From: Bacteroides neonati
Lineage (GTDB): Bacteria > Bacteroidota > Bacteroidia > Bacteroidales > Bacteroidaceae
NCBI RefSeq assembly: GCF_000499785.1
Contig: NZ_HG726020.1
Span: 709,515-773,514, forward strand
DNA: 64,000 bases
Reading direction: 5' to 3'
Shown: one piece after another, positions 52,886-61,763 of the stretch
How positions within the stretch are numbered: the stretch's first letter is position 1
Layout: each line of letters opens with the position of its first letter
Made by a program: the position numbers and the translations under genes
The notes under the pieces: model-generated
What the model was told of the DNA's origin: nothing
Seen by the model: the letters and a program-made list of their open reading frames with translations, nothing else
The model's database searches: none

Positions 52886-53749
52886 TCAGTCAAGACTTAA
52901 TCCATAGGAATTGATCAACATATCATACCCTGATTCGCTGTAAGCACCGTTGGCTCTAACCTGAGGCAATACTTTTAAAAACGCTTCCACCTGAGTCAGA
53001 AAATGGTTATAATCCTTCATCTCCTTTTCATGACCGGGCACTGCAGGCAGTTTTTTAGCAAGTTCCAACTCTTTGGTTAGTTTGGCTACATCATCATTGA
53101 TACGGGCATCACGCATGGCGTGTCTACCGGCATATAAGTTGATAATATTTTGTACTTCGCCAGACATCTTACCAATAGCTACAATGTGTTCTTTCAATGG
53201 ATTCTCAGCTAATATCACTTGTTCTGCTTGTTCCGTAAACGGAGTCAGAATATCATAAATATTTTGTTTGTACTCAGACATTTCTATGCTTAATTGATAA
53301 TTAGCCTGCAATAGCTTGTCGGCTTCCGTCACATTCTTCTCTTTCATGAAATTTTGATAAGCATCAAAATTCATATAAAACTCGTTACGGGTATTGAAAA
53401 GTCCTGCATAATTCTGTATCAGGTTCCGACGTGTGGCTGCATTGAAACAACTGTCGGGCTTCATCAATATAGCGCTGTCCTTGGGCGAAATCATCGGTTC
53501 TACGATGGTAGGAACAGCAGGTGCTTTCCCTTTAAGGTTCATATAATCCAACAGAGCATTAATCTCTTTTTCATTCACAAGGTTTTTCAGCACTTCCAGA
53601 GAAGTACTATAATAGCTAATTACTTCTTTTGCTTTTTGCAATTCGGCCATGGTAGCTGGGACGCCTGCCTGTTTATTACTATTGCCCGAACAAGAGAGCA
53701 ATAAAAAGAGGCTAATGAGTGTGCCGAAGCACAAAACAATCTTTCTCAT
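52886..53749 (-). CDS. Lipoprotein, DUF3829/YiiG-like, uncharacterised
   Basis: The 287-residue protein has a lipobox ending LLSC with Cys20 followed by SGNSNK. The mature part is helical and contains a DUF3829-like region (RRNLIQNYAGLFNTRNEFYM; LSIEMSEYKQNIYDILTPF). The family has no established biochemical function. It is transcribed leftward before the lipocalin gene with a 56-base gap occupied by the 24-bp inverted repeat. Confidence 0.75.
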   Translation of the reverse strand: MRKIVLCFGTLISLFLLLSCSGNSNKQAGVPATMAELQKAKEVISYYSTSLEVLKNLVNEKEINALLDYMNLKGKAPAVPTIVEPMISPKDSAILMKPDSCFNAATRRNLIQNYAGLFNTRNEFYMNFDAYQNFMKEKNVTEADKLLQANYQLSIEMSEYKQNIYDILTPFTEQAEQVILAENPLKEHIVAIGKMSGEVQNIINLYAGRHAMRDARINDDVAKLTKELELAKKLPAVPGHEKEMKDYNHFLTQVEAFLKVLPQVRANGAYSESGYDMLINSYGLSLD

Positions 53750-54647
53750 AACAATTTGTTTAATTAATTATAAATACTATATGCATTGAAAATAGAAACA
53801 ATACAACTAAAACAAAATAAAACCTCTTTTGCTTTCAAGAAGGCAAGAAAAGATACATTAAAATGAATATTCAATAAAATGCAATCTTACCCACCCTATA
53901 GCACAAAAGTTGGCTACTCTCACGAGCAACCAACTTTTCGTTAACCTTAAATCTAATACTTATGAAAAAAACATGATACAAAGATACATAAACAGATATA
54001 ACATGCAAATTTTCAGTCACAAACAGACTATAATATAACATGGTTTAATAGTAGAATCGGCTTATTAACACAGGACTGCGTTTATGTTAATTTTTAACAC
54101 GACAATTAAAAGCGATAACGAAAGTTAAGAAGATAACAACAAAAGGCACTGCAAGAAGATTGATTTGCGCAGACGTACTAGCCAAAATCACAACGCCACA
54201 AGATATTGAAAACGCATATTAGCTGTATCCGAAGTACTGAAATATATACGCCAGCCAATCTCCGGAGATTTACGAACGTTGAAAAATTAGCCCAAACGGC
54301 TTTATTATCATGAGGTACAGCAATATAGCATCTCCTTAACAGCCATAAAAACAGCTTTATACTAACAAACAAAAAGAAAAACATAAATTATATAAAAAAT
54401 AAATGCAATTACATAAAACAATTAGCGAGTTAATGCGTTTATTATAGTGTAAATCGGACTGAAACAGATATGAGTATGTGAATATACATAGCTGGCATAT
54501 ATGTCTCCCCGACATATATAGGAAAGATTACATAGTAGTTTTGTCGTGTTTTATTTTGTGTTTGTGTTGTGACGGTGCTCCGATGTGAATCGAAGTACCG
54601 TTTTTTCTGTGTATATTTGCCCCATCAAATTAAACTCAAAAATCATT
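53750..54647. other. 898-bp AT-rich intergenic region
   Basis: Holds a 9-bp hairpin at 53905-53938 (AAAAGTTGG with CCAACTTTT), an ATATATGTC/GACATATAT hairpin near 54496-54522 and the FKBP promoter. A frame at 54178-54384 on the minus strand has no recognisable family and poor composition. I see no RNA gene. Confidence 0.45.
54612..54619 (+). promoter_or_regulatory. -7 promoter element for the FKBP gene
   Basis: TATATTTG matches TAnnTTTG, 29 bases before the ATG at 54648. It makes the earlier in-frame start at 54585 unlikely. Confidence 0.6.
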
Positions 54648-55049
54648 ATGAGCCTAAAACATCAAGCATACAAAGAAGCAAATATCCGCTTTCTGCAAGA
54701 AAATCTTCAAGAAGAAGGGATTATGGAACTACCGTGTGGTGTGCAGTACAAAGTTATATTGAAAGGTAATGGTCCCATGCCCACCGCTCGCAGCACCGTG
54801 AAGGTGCACTACCGGGGAACTTTGATTAATGGCAAGGAATTTGATAATTCATTCGCTCGCAAGCGCCCCGAAGTATTCAGAGTCAACGAAGTGATCGAAG
54901 GTTGGCAAGAGGCCCTAAAAGCAATGCCCGACGGATCGCGCTGGATGATTTACATTCCCTACGAATTAGGCTACGGCACACGCGCATGTGGCAATATCCC
55001 CGCCTACTCCACACTCATCTTTGAAGTAGAGCTGCAAGGAGTCAAATAA
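54648..55049 (+). CDS. FKBP-type peptidyl-prolyl isomerase
   Basis: The start at 54648 gives 133 residues. The FKBP fold is complete: VKVHYRGTLINGKEFDNSF (strand with Tyr and Asp of the active pocket), VIEGWQEALKAMPDGSRW and YIPYELGYGTRACGNIPAYSTLIFEVEL. Family members catalyse cis/trans isomerisation of peptidyl-proline bonds and act as chaperones. This short form has no signal peptide and is likely cytoplasmic. The SDR gene starts 11 bases downstream in the same direction, so they are likely co-transcribed. Confidence 0.95.
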   Translation: MSLKHQAYKEANIRFLQENLQEEGIMELPCGVQYKVILKGNGPMPTARSTVKVHYRGTLINGKEFDNSFARKRPEVFRVNEVIEGWQEALKAMPDGSRWMIYIPYELGYGTRACGNIPAYSTLIFEVELQGVK

Positions 55050-55059
55050 ACAAGCAATT

Positions 55060-55800
55060 ATGAAGGTACAAGAATCGAAACGAGCCATTATCATCGGTGC
55101 CACTTCGGGTATCGGGTATGAGGTAACCCTGCAACTGTTGCAGCAAGGATGGAAGGTAGGCATTGCCGGACGGCGACAAGAAGCGCTCGAAGCTCTGCAA
55201 AAGACCGACTGCACAAGGATTGAGATACAAGCATTGGACGTAACCCAACCACAAGCTACCGAACAGTTACAGCAGCTCATCGATAAACTGGGCGGAATGG
55301 ATTTGTTTCTGCTGAGTTCGGGCATCGGATACCAGAACATGAAGTTAGATGCCGATATCGAGTTGAGAACTGCACAAACCAACGTCGAGGGTTTCACTCG
55401 CATGACGATTGCCGCCTTCCGGTATTTTCAAAAGCAAGGCCGGGGGCACTTGGCCGTTATCAGCTCGATAGCAGGAACCAAAGGGATCGGAGTTGCTCCC
55501 GCCTATTCGGCCACCAAACGATACCAGAACACCTATATAGAAGCCTTGGAACAGTTGGCGCGATTGCAAAAACTGCCCATCTGCTTCACCGATATACGTC
55601 CCGGTTTTGTGTCGACAGACTTGCTGAAAGACGGTAAGTACCCGATGCTAATGAGCCCGTCGGTTGTAGCAACGAAAATCGTGAAAGCATTACATCACAA
55701 AAAACGCATAGCCGTCATTGATTGGCGCTATGCGATTCTTGTGTTCTTTTGGAAAATGATTCCGGGCTGGCTGTGGAAGCGATTGCCGGTAAGGAGCTAA
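55060..55800 (+). CDS. Short-chain dehydrogenase/reductase
   Basis: The 246-residue protein has the glycine-rich NAD(P) loop GATSGIGYE (11-19) and the SDR active site: the preceding Ser (ISSIAG) and Tyr149-x-x-x-Lys153 (AYSATKRY). The NAG motif is altered (SSGIG). The C-terminal 30 residues are hydrophobic (FFWKMIPGWLWK) and may contact membranes. Substrate unknown. It forms a pair with the FKBP gene, then a convergent GNAT gene follows 8 bases after its stop. Confidence 0.93.
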   Translation: MKVQESKRAIIIGATSGIGYEVTLQLLQQGWKVGIAGRRQEALEALQKTDCTRIEIQALDVTQPQATEQLQQLIDKLGGMDLFLLSSGIGYQNMKLDADIELRTAQTNVEGFTRMTIAAFRYFQKQGRGHLAVISSIAGTKGIGVAPAYSATKRYQNTYIEALEQLARLQKLPICFTDIRPGFVSTDLLKDGKYPMLMSPSVVATKIVKALHHKKRIAVIDWRYAILVFFWKMIPGWLWKRLPVRS

Positions 55801-55807
55801 CCATCCA

Positions 55808-56080
55808 TCAAACCGGCAATTGACTAACCGGATGTCTTTCGAGCCATTTAACTGCATACGAGCAGGTAGCACTCGGTGTTAATCCTTGAGCAAGCGCATA
55901 GTCATAAGCCGCTTTTACCAGCGCAGCAGCTATGCCCTTTCCCTCAAGCGGACGAGGCACGATGGTGTGAATGATATCCAAACTTCCGTCTATCAAACGA
56001 TACTGCACAAATGCCGTACGCCCCTCGACTTGAGTCTGAAACAGGCTTTGTTCGGGCTGATGAGTTATTTCGTAATCCAT
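55808..56080 (-). CDS. Small GNAT-like acetyltransferase (Acetyltransf_CG type)
   Basis: The 90-residue protein is a minimal GNAT of the Gcn5-related YjdJ type: a compact beta core (FVQYRLIDGSLDIIHTIVP), the P-loop PLEGKGIAAALVKAAYDYA for acetyl-CoA and the C-terminal CSYAVKWLERHP. The substrate is not known. Small size is typical of the group. It is on the minus strand, 41 bases after the TIGR01777 gene read in the same direction, so they may form a two-gene operon. Confidence 0.92.
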   Translation of the reverse strand: MDYEITHQPEQSLFQTQVEGRTAFVQYRLIDGSLDIIHTIVPRPLEGKGIAAALVKAAYDYALAQGLTPSATCSYAVKWLERHPVSQLPV

Positions 56081-56121
56081 AAGTAAATCCTCCAGTTATT
56101 TAATGATTCATAAGTATAGGT

Positions 56122-57003
56122 TCAGTTTGCTTGGTCGGTCTGCCTCAATTCGTTTTCCTCAAACAAATCCTCGACTGTGGGGGTAATAAAGCGAAAACCG
56201 GCTTCGAGTATACGTGTAGGGCGCACGTACTGTCCGGAAGTAAGCATCGTGCTCGATTCGCCCATTAACATACGGATAAACCGGACAGGAATCAGCACCG
56301 TTGCCAACGCTTTATGGGCTTTTCCCAAAGCTCGCACAAAAGCATGTTGCGTAATTTCCTGGGGAGATACCAGATTCACTACCCCTTGCACCGACTCATT
56401 CTCTATAATAAACGCCATGGCTCGGCAAAGATCGTTCATATCAATCCACGGAAAGGGCTGTGTACCGGGACCAAACCCCACTGCCAAACGAGCCTTTTGG
56501 ATAGGGCGAAGCAGCTGCTGCATCACTCCCCCATCGGGCGAAAGTACCAGTCCAAAACGAGTAATCACTAACCGCGTGCGGCTCGGACAGCGACGTGCCT
56601 CCTTCTCCCATGCATAACACAAATCGGCTAAGAATCCCCTTCCGCGGGTATTGGTATACTCGTCCGAAACTATATTATCGGCATAATACCCTACGGCCGA
56701 TGTCGAAATAAAAAGTTTGGGAGGTTGCCTCAACGTATCGAGTGCATGTACCAAACGATGAGTAAGTTGAACTCTGCTATTGATAATTTCCTGTTGGTAC
56801 TCCAACGTCCATCGTTTATTGATCGGAGCACCTGCCAGGTTGATAACAACATCGCAATGCGACAACTCATGAACCAGTTCGCCAATCATCCCCTCCCGAA
56901 AAAGCCGGCGAGGCAATGCTACAACACGATAACCGATCGCGGTAAGAAAGGCAGTGAGGTGTTGACCGATATATCCGGATGCACCGCTAATAGCTATATT
57001 CAT
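56122..57003 (-). CDS. TIGR01777-family NAD(P)-dependent epimerase-like protein
   Basis: The 293-residue protein opens with ISGASGYIGQHL, the GxxGxxG Rossmann loop. It continues with DVVINLAGAPINKRW, TSAVGYY (Ser/Tyr region) and VVNLVSPQEITQHAF, all typical of the TIGR01777 (YfcH/SulA-like) family, and ends in a C-terminal DUF1731-like region. The family is an extended SDR; function in bacteria is unknown. It is divergent from the lytic transglycosylase gene. Confidence 0.93.
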   Translation of the reverse strand: MNIAISGASGYIGQHLTAFLTAIGYRVVALPRRLFREGMIGELVHELSHCDVVINLAGAPINKRWTLEYQQEIINSRVQLTHRLVHALDTLRQPPKLFISTSAVGYYADNIVSDEYTNTRGRGFLADLCYAWEKEARRCPSRTRLVITRFGLVLSPDGGVMQQLLRPIQKARLAVGFGPGTQPFPWIDMNDLCRAMAFIIENESVQGVVNLVSPQEITQHAFVRALGKAHKALATVLIPVRFIRMLMGESSTMLTSGQYVRPTRILEAGFRFITPTVEDLFEENELRQTDQAN

Positions 57004-57059
57004 GGGCGTTTGGACTATATAATTATGAGATTAGAACGTATAAAAGTGTAAAAAAGTTC

Positions 57060-57089
57060 TTTGCAACCGAAGAAATGAAACTATCTTTG
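57060..57089 (+). promoter_or_regulatory. Promoter for the lytic transglycosylase gene
   Basis: TTTG at 57060-57063, an 18-bp spacer and TATCTTTG at 57082-57089, close to the Bacteroides consensus. The ATG at 57123 follows 33 bases later. Confidence 0.72.
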
Positions 57090-57122
57090 CTCACCTAAAC
57101 ACGATCGATTAACATAAGAAGC

Positions 57123-58100
57123 ATGAAGAAAAAGCAGATAAGTTACTTAGTAAGCATCAGTCTGGCAGTAGCCATGGGTGCTGCCCTACCCCTGTTGCTT
57201 GCCAACACTAGCGTCAACGAACATCAGTCCGTCAAATCCGAAGTTCCCTATTGTGTAACCTCGCCCAGCGTGCCCCAGGAGGTGACATTCGATGGCGTCA
57301 CCATTGATCTACGTCGCTACGACCGTCGCGAACGCATGGATCGCGAACTGCTATCGTTCACCTATATGCATTCGAGTACCCTACTCATGCTGAAACGCGC
57401 CAACCGCTACTTCCCGATTATCGAACCCATCTTGAAAGAGAATGGCATCCCCGACGACTTTAAGTACCTGATGGTGATCGAAAGCAGCCTCAACGTACTG
57501 GCAAAATCGCCCAGCGGAGCAGCCGGGCTCTGGCAAATCATGCCGGCTACGGCACGTGAGTTGGGGTTGGAGGTAAACGATAACATCGACGAGCGTTACC
57601 ACATAGAGAAGTCGACCCGTGCCGCCTGCAAATACTTCAAGCAGGCTTATGCCAAGTATGGCGACTGGATGTCGGTATCGGCAGCCTATAATGCCGGTCA
57701 AGGGCGTATCTCTAAACAGCTCGACAAGCAATTGGCCGATCATGCGATGGATTTGTGGTTGGTCGAAGAAACCTCTCGCTACATGTTCAGATTGCTGGCA
57801 GCTAAAGAGGTCTTTTCTTGTCCGCAACGCTTCGGTTTTCTCTTAAAGCAAGAGCAACTTTATCCACTCATTCCTTATACCGAGCAACAAGTTACGACAA
57901 GCATCGAAAACCTCAGCGAATATGCCGAAAAGCAGGGTATCACCTACGCACAACTACGCGATGCCAATGCGTGGCTGCGCGAACCTTCGCTACAGAACAA
58001 AAGCGGCAAGACGTATGTTTTACACATACCGACACAGGCCGGAATGTATTACGATCCGCTCAAAACCATTGCCCACGATAAGCGTTGGGTGATCGATTAA
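57123..58100 (+). CDS. Lytic transglycosylase (SLT domain, MltD-like)
   Basis: The 325-residue protein has an N-terminal signal (about 1-28). The SLT goose-type lysozyme domain has MVIESSLNVLAKSPSGAAG (catalytic Glu120), GLWQIMPATARELGL and AYNAGQGRI, which are the family motifs. It cleaves the MurNAc-GlcNAc bond of peptidoglycan non-hydrolytically. It lacks the LysM repeats of full MltD, so binding may be weaker. It has its own promoter; the K+ channel gene follows 37 bases downstream. Confidence 0.94.
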   Translation: MKKKQISYLVSISLAVAMGAALPLLLANTSVNEHQSVKSEVPYCVTSPSVPQEVTFDGVTIDLRRYDRRERMDRELLSFTYMHSSTLLMLKRANRYFPIIEPILKENGIPDDFKYLMVIESSLNVLAKSPSGAAGLWQIMPATARELGLEVNDNIDERYHIEKSTRAACKYFKQAYAKYGDWMSVSAAYNAGQGRISKQLDKQLADHAMDLWLVEETSRYMFRLLAAKEVFSCPQRFGFLLKQEQLYPLIPYTEQQVTTSIENLSEYAEKQGITYAQLRDANAWLREPSLQNKSGKTYVLHIPTQAGMYYDPLKTIAHDKRWVID

Positions 58101-58137
58101 TAACCAATAGATAGAGGAACGAAAGGAGGCAGCAAAC

Positions 58138-58995
58138 GTGAAGAAGCGACTCAAACAGTTTATGAACAACGAAGCATTAAAGCGCAAGCTATACATCGTT
58201 ATTTTTGAATCGGATACACCAGCAGGCAAAGCATTTGATATTTTGCTTATCTGCTGTATCTTGTTTAGTGTCTCCATCGTCATTCTCGAAACCGTGCCGG
58301 GGCTGCCGACTTATCTCGCCACGCCATTCATTATACTGGAGTATGTATTTACAGGATTTTTCACCTTCGAATACCTCACTCGCGTCTACTGTTCGCCACA
58401 TCCTAAAAAGTATATTTTCAGCTTCTTCGGCATCATCGACCTGCTGGCCACACTGCCGCTCTACCTTGTCTTTCTGGTACCGAGCTTGCGACACCTGCTT
58501 ATCATACGCGCCTTCAGACTCATCAGGGTGTTTCGTGTTTTTAAATTATTCAACTTTCTCATGGAGGGGCAAATGTTGTTGCGCGCACTCCGGCAGAGCA
58601 GTAAGAAAATCGCCGTATTTTTCTTTTTCGTGGTTATTCTGGTTACATCGATCGGTACGTTGATGTATATGATCGAGGGTTCGCGCCCCGACTCTCAGTT
58701 CGATAACATACCCAACAGCATTTATTGGGCCATTGTCACGATGACTACGGTAGGTTACGGCGATATTACGCCGGTTACACCGATGGGAAAGATGTTGTCG
58801 GCCTTTGTCATGCTACTGGGTTACACCATTATAGCAGTGCCTACGGGTATTGTATCCGTGTCAATGATGAAAGAGTATAGAAGGCAGCAAAATGTGGAAT
58901 GCCCCAATTGTCATAAATCGGGACACGAAGAAACGGCAGCCTATTGCAAGTATTGTGGTACCAAGTTGAACGAACACCAGAGTCATCCAAGTTAA
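58138..58995 (+). CDS. Voltage-gated-type potassium channel with C-terminal zinc ribbon
   Basis: The 285-residue protein has the six-helix Kv plan: S1 (ICCILFSVSIVILET), an S4 with regular positive charges (IIRAFRLIRVFRVFKLF, about 120-140), and the pore with selectivity filter TVGYGD (Thr204 to Asp209). A zinc-ribbon-like tail follows (CPNCHKSGHEETAAYCKYCG, about 258-277). It starts at GTG 58138, 8 bases after AAAGGAGG, a strong Shine-Dalgarno that is rare in Bacteroides. It should conduct K+ across the inner membrane. The tail might sense metal or mediate assembly. Confidence 0.92.
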   Translation: MKKRLKQFMNNEALKRKLYIVIFESDTPAGKAFDILLICCILFSVSIVILETVPGLPTYLATPFIILEYVFTGFFTFEYLTRVYCSPHPKKYIFSFFGIIDLLATLPLYLVFLVPSLRHLLIIRAFRLIRVFRVFKLFNFLMEGQMLLRALRQSSKKIAVFFFFVVILVTSIGTLMYMIEGSRPDSQFDNIPNSIYWAIVTMTTVGYGDITPVTPMGKMLSAFVMLLGYTIIAVPTGIVSVSMMKEYRRQQNVECPNCHKSGHEETAAYCKYCGTKLNEHQSHPS

Positions 58996-59059
58996 AGGTT
59001 CCGACGATCTGCCTCAAAGGTTCCGACCATCCACCCCAAAGGTTCCGACCATCGCATCA
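58994..59059. repeat. Three tandem 22-bp repeats
   Basis: Units AAAGGTTCCGACGATC..., AAAGGTTCCGACCATC... and AAAGGTTCCGACCATC... start at 58994, 59016 and 59038, with a 12-base identical core AAAGGTTCCGAC. They overlap the stop codons of the convergent channel and DUF4130 genes. Confidence 0.88.
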
Positions 59060-59830
59060 CTTTTGTTTCTCGGTCAAGTACTTCCAGTACCTCACTGGCA
59101 TGTCTTGCTTATGCTTACGCGGATTGAGCCGCTCTTTGATAGCGATTGATTTGAAATAAGTTTTCCAGAGTTGCTGAAAGAGCTGTTCGTCTTTATCCAT
59201 CATACTTTCGCTCAACATGCCCGTTATCAGATGTGCTTCGGGGCTACCATCCTCAAAGGTTACTTCGGTTACATGGCGCAGGTCGTAATAGAAACCATAT
59301 TGACGCTTCATATCATAAATGAGCCATCTCTGATCGGCAAACCTGTCTTTAAAGTGGTCGATCACCAACGGAAGGGCATTGTACTGAGGTTCGTAGGCAG
59401 CAAAGAAAGTGCCGTCGGCAGCTTTTTGAAAACGAACAAACTGAAGCAGGCGTACGCGCTCCCAATCTACCTTCTTCCATATTTGAGCCAGCTGCAATAC
59501 ATCGGGATCGCCAAAGTTAACTTCGATCGAAACCGGTGAGTCGATCGCTTTGCGTATGTAACGGAAAAGAATCATCGCCACCTCGGGCAGTTCCGACAAC
59601 CAGCTTTGGGTGATGCAGGCCAGTGCCGAGGGCGAGAGTTTCTTCTGCAAACCACGCCACACACGCCCGGCCTTCTCCTCGTCGGTAACCACCGTCAGCA
59701 CTTCATCGTAAAACAACGGCAAAGGCTCTCCTTCCGATAGCAGTGCATCGGGAAAGGTTTTGCGAAAATAGGCATCGAATACAGCCGTAAGCAAACCCTC
59801 GAACGTGCGGTCGTAAATAAATATATTCAA
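59057..59830 (-). CDS. DUF4130 protein (TIGR03915), radical-SAM partner
   Basis: The 257-residue protein opens MNIFIYDRTFEGLLTAVFD (from the TTG start at 59830), the standard beginning of TIGR03915 proteins. The C-terminal RYWKYLTEK matches as well. It is always found next to the radical SAM protein encoded upstream, and the TTG start overlaps that gene's TGA by 4 bases, so translation is coupled. Proposed role is nucleic-acid repair or modification, but no activity has been demonstrated to my knowledge. Confidence 0.92.
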   Translation of the reverse strand: MNIFIYDRTFEGLLTAVFDAYFRKTFPDALLSEGEPLPLFYDEVLTVVTDEEKAGRVWRGLQKKLSPSALACITQSWLSELPEVAMILFRYIRKAIDSPVSIEVNFGDPDVLQLAQIWKKVDWERVRLLQFVRFQKAADGTFFAAYEPQYNALPLVIDHFKDRFADQRWLIYDMKRQYGFYYDLRHVTEVTFEDGSPEAHLITGMLSESMMDKDEQLFQQLWKTYFKSIAIKERLNPRKHKQDMPVRYWKYLTEKQK

Positions 59831-61092
59831 TCGGTAAAGAATAAAGTCAATTGATTCTCATCTGTTTTCTTCTTGGTTGGCTTGGGCAACAGTAAGGTGC
59901 GCACCGTTTGCGGAGTCATCTCATGAATGGTCTTCATGGTGAGTTCGTTGGTTGTAATAAAGTATTGCGCTTTTTTCATCACCACCCCTATCTTCTTTAG
60001 TTGATAGAAGCCCAAGCGAGAGTAGCGACGGGAGGCAATGATCAGTTTGGCCGACTTTACGCCGATGCCCGGCACCCGCAGTATCATTTCATAATCGGCC
60101 CGGTTGATGTCGATGGGAAACTGCTCTGGATGACGCAACGCCCATGCCAGCTTCGGGTCGATCTCCAGATCGAGGTCGGGATAGGCATCATCGACTATCT
60201 CATCTACCTTAAAATGATAAAAACGCATCAGCCAGTCTGCCTGATAGAGGCGATTCTCGCGCACCAGCGGAGGTTGTTTGAGAGCAGGCAGACGGGTATC
60301 GTAGGCGTTGACCGACACATAGCCCGAGTAGTATACACGCTTCATGGTAGGACGTTGATAGAGAGCGGACGACAGACCGAGGATGTCTTTGTCCGTTTCG
60401 GGGGTAGCACCTACAATCATCTGGGTGCTTTGTCCGCCCGGAGCAAAACGCGGGGCGTAGCGAAACTTCTTCCGTTCTTCATTACTCTCCAACACCCCTT
60501 GCTGAATATAAAGCATCGGGGCAAACACGCTTTGGTGATCTTTCTCGGGTGCAAGACGCTTGAGGCTGGCTTCGTTGGGTATCTCGACATTCACACTCAG
60601 ACGATCGGCGTAGAGTCCTGCTTCATTAACCAATTCTCGGCTGGCACCGGGGATGCTCTTCAAGTGGATATATCCGTTAAACCGATGTATCGTGCGCAAA
60701 TCTTTAATCACCCTTACCAAACGCTCCATGGTATAATCGGGGCTGCGCACCACGCCCGAGCTCAGAAACAGCCCTTCGATGTAGTTGCGGCGGTAGAACT
60801 CAATGGTCAGATTCACCAATTCGGATACCGAAAGAGTAGCTCGCGGCAAATCATTGCTCCGTCGGTTGATGCAATAGGCACAATCGTATATGCAATAATT
60901 GGTCAACATGATCTTGAGCAGCGAGATACAACGTCCATCTTCGGCAAAGCTATGGCAAATACCCCAACCTCCCACTGTATTGCCGAGCATACCGGGCTTG
61001 TTGCTGCGCACCGTTCCGCTCGATGCACAGGAGACATCGTATTTAGCCGATTCGGCCAATATCTTCAGTTTTTCTAATACATGATCGTCCAT
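59827..61092 (-). CDS. Radical SAM protein (TIGR03916, putative DNA repair/modification)
   Basis: The start at 61092 (421 residues) is chosen because the upstream in-frame codons (from 61128) lie inside a terminator hairpin. The CxxxCxxC cluster is CIYDCAYC (Cys67, Cys71, Cys74). A helix-hairpin-helix segment (ILRVPGIGVKSAKLIIASRR, near 340) suggests nucleic-acid binding. The family is a spore-photoproduct-lyase-like radical SAM group linked to a UDG-type glycosylase in other genomes. With the DUF4130 partner it forms a two-gene unit. Substrate unproven. Confidence 0.93.
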   Translation of the reverse strand: MDDHVLEKLKILAESAKYDVSCASSGTVRSNKPGMLGNTVGGWGICHSFAEDGRCISLLKIMLTNYCIYDCAYCINRRSNDLPRATLSVSELVNLTIEFYRRNYIEGLFLSSGVVRSPDYTMERLVRVIKDLRTIHRFNGYIHLKSIPGASRELVNEAGLYADRLSVNVEIPNEASLKRLAPEKDHQSVFAPMLYIQQGVLESNEERKKFRYAPRFAPGGQSTQMIVGATPETDKDILGLSSALYQRPTMKRVYYSGYVSVNAYDTRLPALKQPPLVRENRLYQADWLMRFYHFKVDEIVDDAYPDLDLEIDPKLAWALRHPEQFPIDINRADYEMILRVPGIGVKSAKLIIASRRYSRLGFYQLKKIGVVMKKAQYFITTNELTMKTIHEMTPQTVRTLLLPKPTKKKTDENQLTLFFTD

Positions 61093-61096
61093 AGCC

Positions 61097-61124
61097 AAAA
61101 AAACCACACCTGAAGGCGTGGTTT
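61097..61124 (-). terminator. Terminator after the histone H1-like gene
   Basis: On the minus strand AAACCACGCC pairs with GGTGTGGTTT (one G-T pair) across TTCA, followed by TTTTTT. It lies just before the radical SAM start codon, so that gene either has a hidden promoter or depends on readthrough. Confidence 0.9.
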
Positions 61125-61149
61125 CCAAAATTCTTTTACGAAAATCAGC

Positions 61150-61326
61150 TTACTTCTTGCTCTCTTCGATAGATACTTTGCGGAATTCCTTCATTGCTTT
61201 CTCAATTTCCAAAGAAACCTTACGAGCACGAGTTCCAGCAGCTTTATTACCATTCTCAACCTGAGCGTTTGCGTCTTTTGCGAATTCAGCACAAAGAGCA
61301 GCCAATTTTTCTACTAATTCTTTCAT
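61150..61326 (-). CDS. Histone H1-like (Hc1-type) DNA-binding protein
   Basis: The 58-residue protein opens MKELVEKLAALCAEFAKDAN. It is rich in Ala/Lys, with a central NGNKAAGTRARKVSLE segment and closes with EESKK. The NKAAGTRARK stretch is the marker of the Bacteroides histone H1/Hc1 family. It likely binds DNA non-specifically and helps compact the nucleoid. It has its own TATTTTTG element (61359-61366) and terminator. Confidence 0.9.
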   Translation of the reverse strand: MKELVEKLAALCAEFAKDANAQVENGNKAAGTRARKVSLEIEKAMKEFRKVSIEESKK

Positions 61327-61358
61327 AATCCTTTTTTATTATCGTTAATAATGATGGG

Positions 61359-61366
61359 CAAAAATA
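61359..61366 (-). promoter_or_regulatory. -7 promoter element for the histone H1-like gene
   Basis: The minus strand reads TATTTTTG, fitting TAnnTTTG, 33 bases before the ATG at 61326. Confidence 0.6.
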
Positions 61367-61763
61367 CATTCTTTCCTGAAATAAATACATAAAAAGAAAG
61401 TTTTTTTTGATCCATTCCGCTAAAATAAATCAAAACAAAGATGATTTAAAGTCTTTCATCCTCTTTTTTATACATTTTCGTGCATAAAACCGTTTGTTAA
61501 TAGCCATCTAAGGCATATCTCCACACATCCGAAGTTGTTCGTTTACACAATGGCTGTCTGTCACCAAATACTTCTTTTTTATCAAAGTTATCAATCTAAC
61601 AAACAGGCGACGTCCAAAATCAATTCTTTATAATAGGTATAATGAATCGAAAATCGTTTTGCATCTATATATAAAAGAGAGATGGCTCGGAATACTTTTT
61701 GGTTTGTGAGTACTACTTCGCACCGAAATAAGCGGAATAGTTGGTGACAATCAAGATATTTAC

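Noticed and set aside
54178..54384. 68-codon frame on the minus strand in the 898-bp gap
   Set aside because: Very rich in Phe/Leu/Arg from AT-rich noncoding sequence, no upstream promoter or family match.
60001..61077. 358-codon open frame on the plus strand opposite the radical SAM gene
   Set aside because: Antisense of the CxxxCxxC-bearing gene, with no recognisable protein family.
61093..61128. Upstream ATG at 61128 for the radical SAM gene
   Set aside because: These codons form the stem of the terminator of the histone H1-like gene, and the family sequence begins at 61092.
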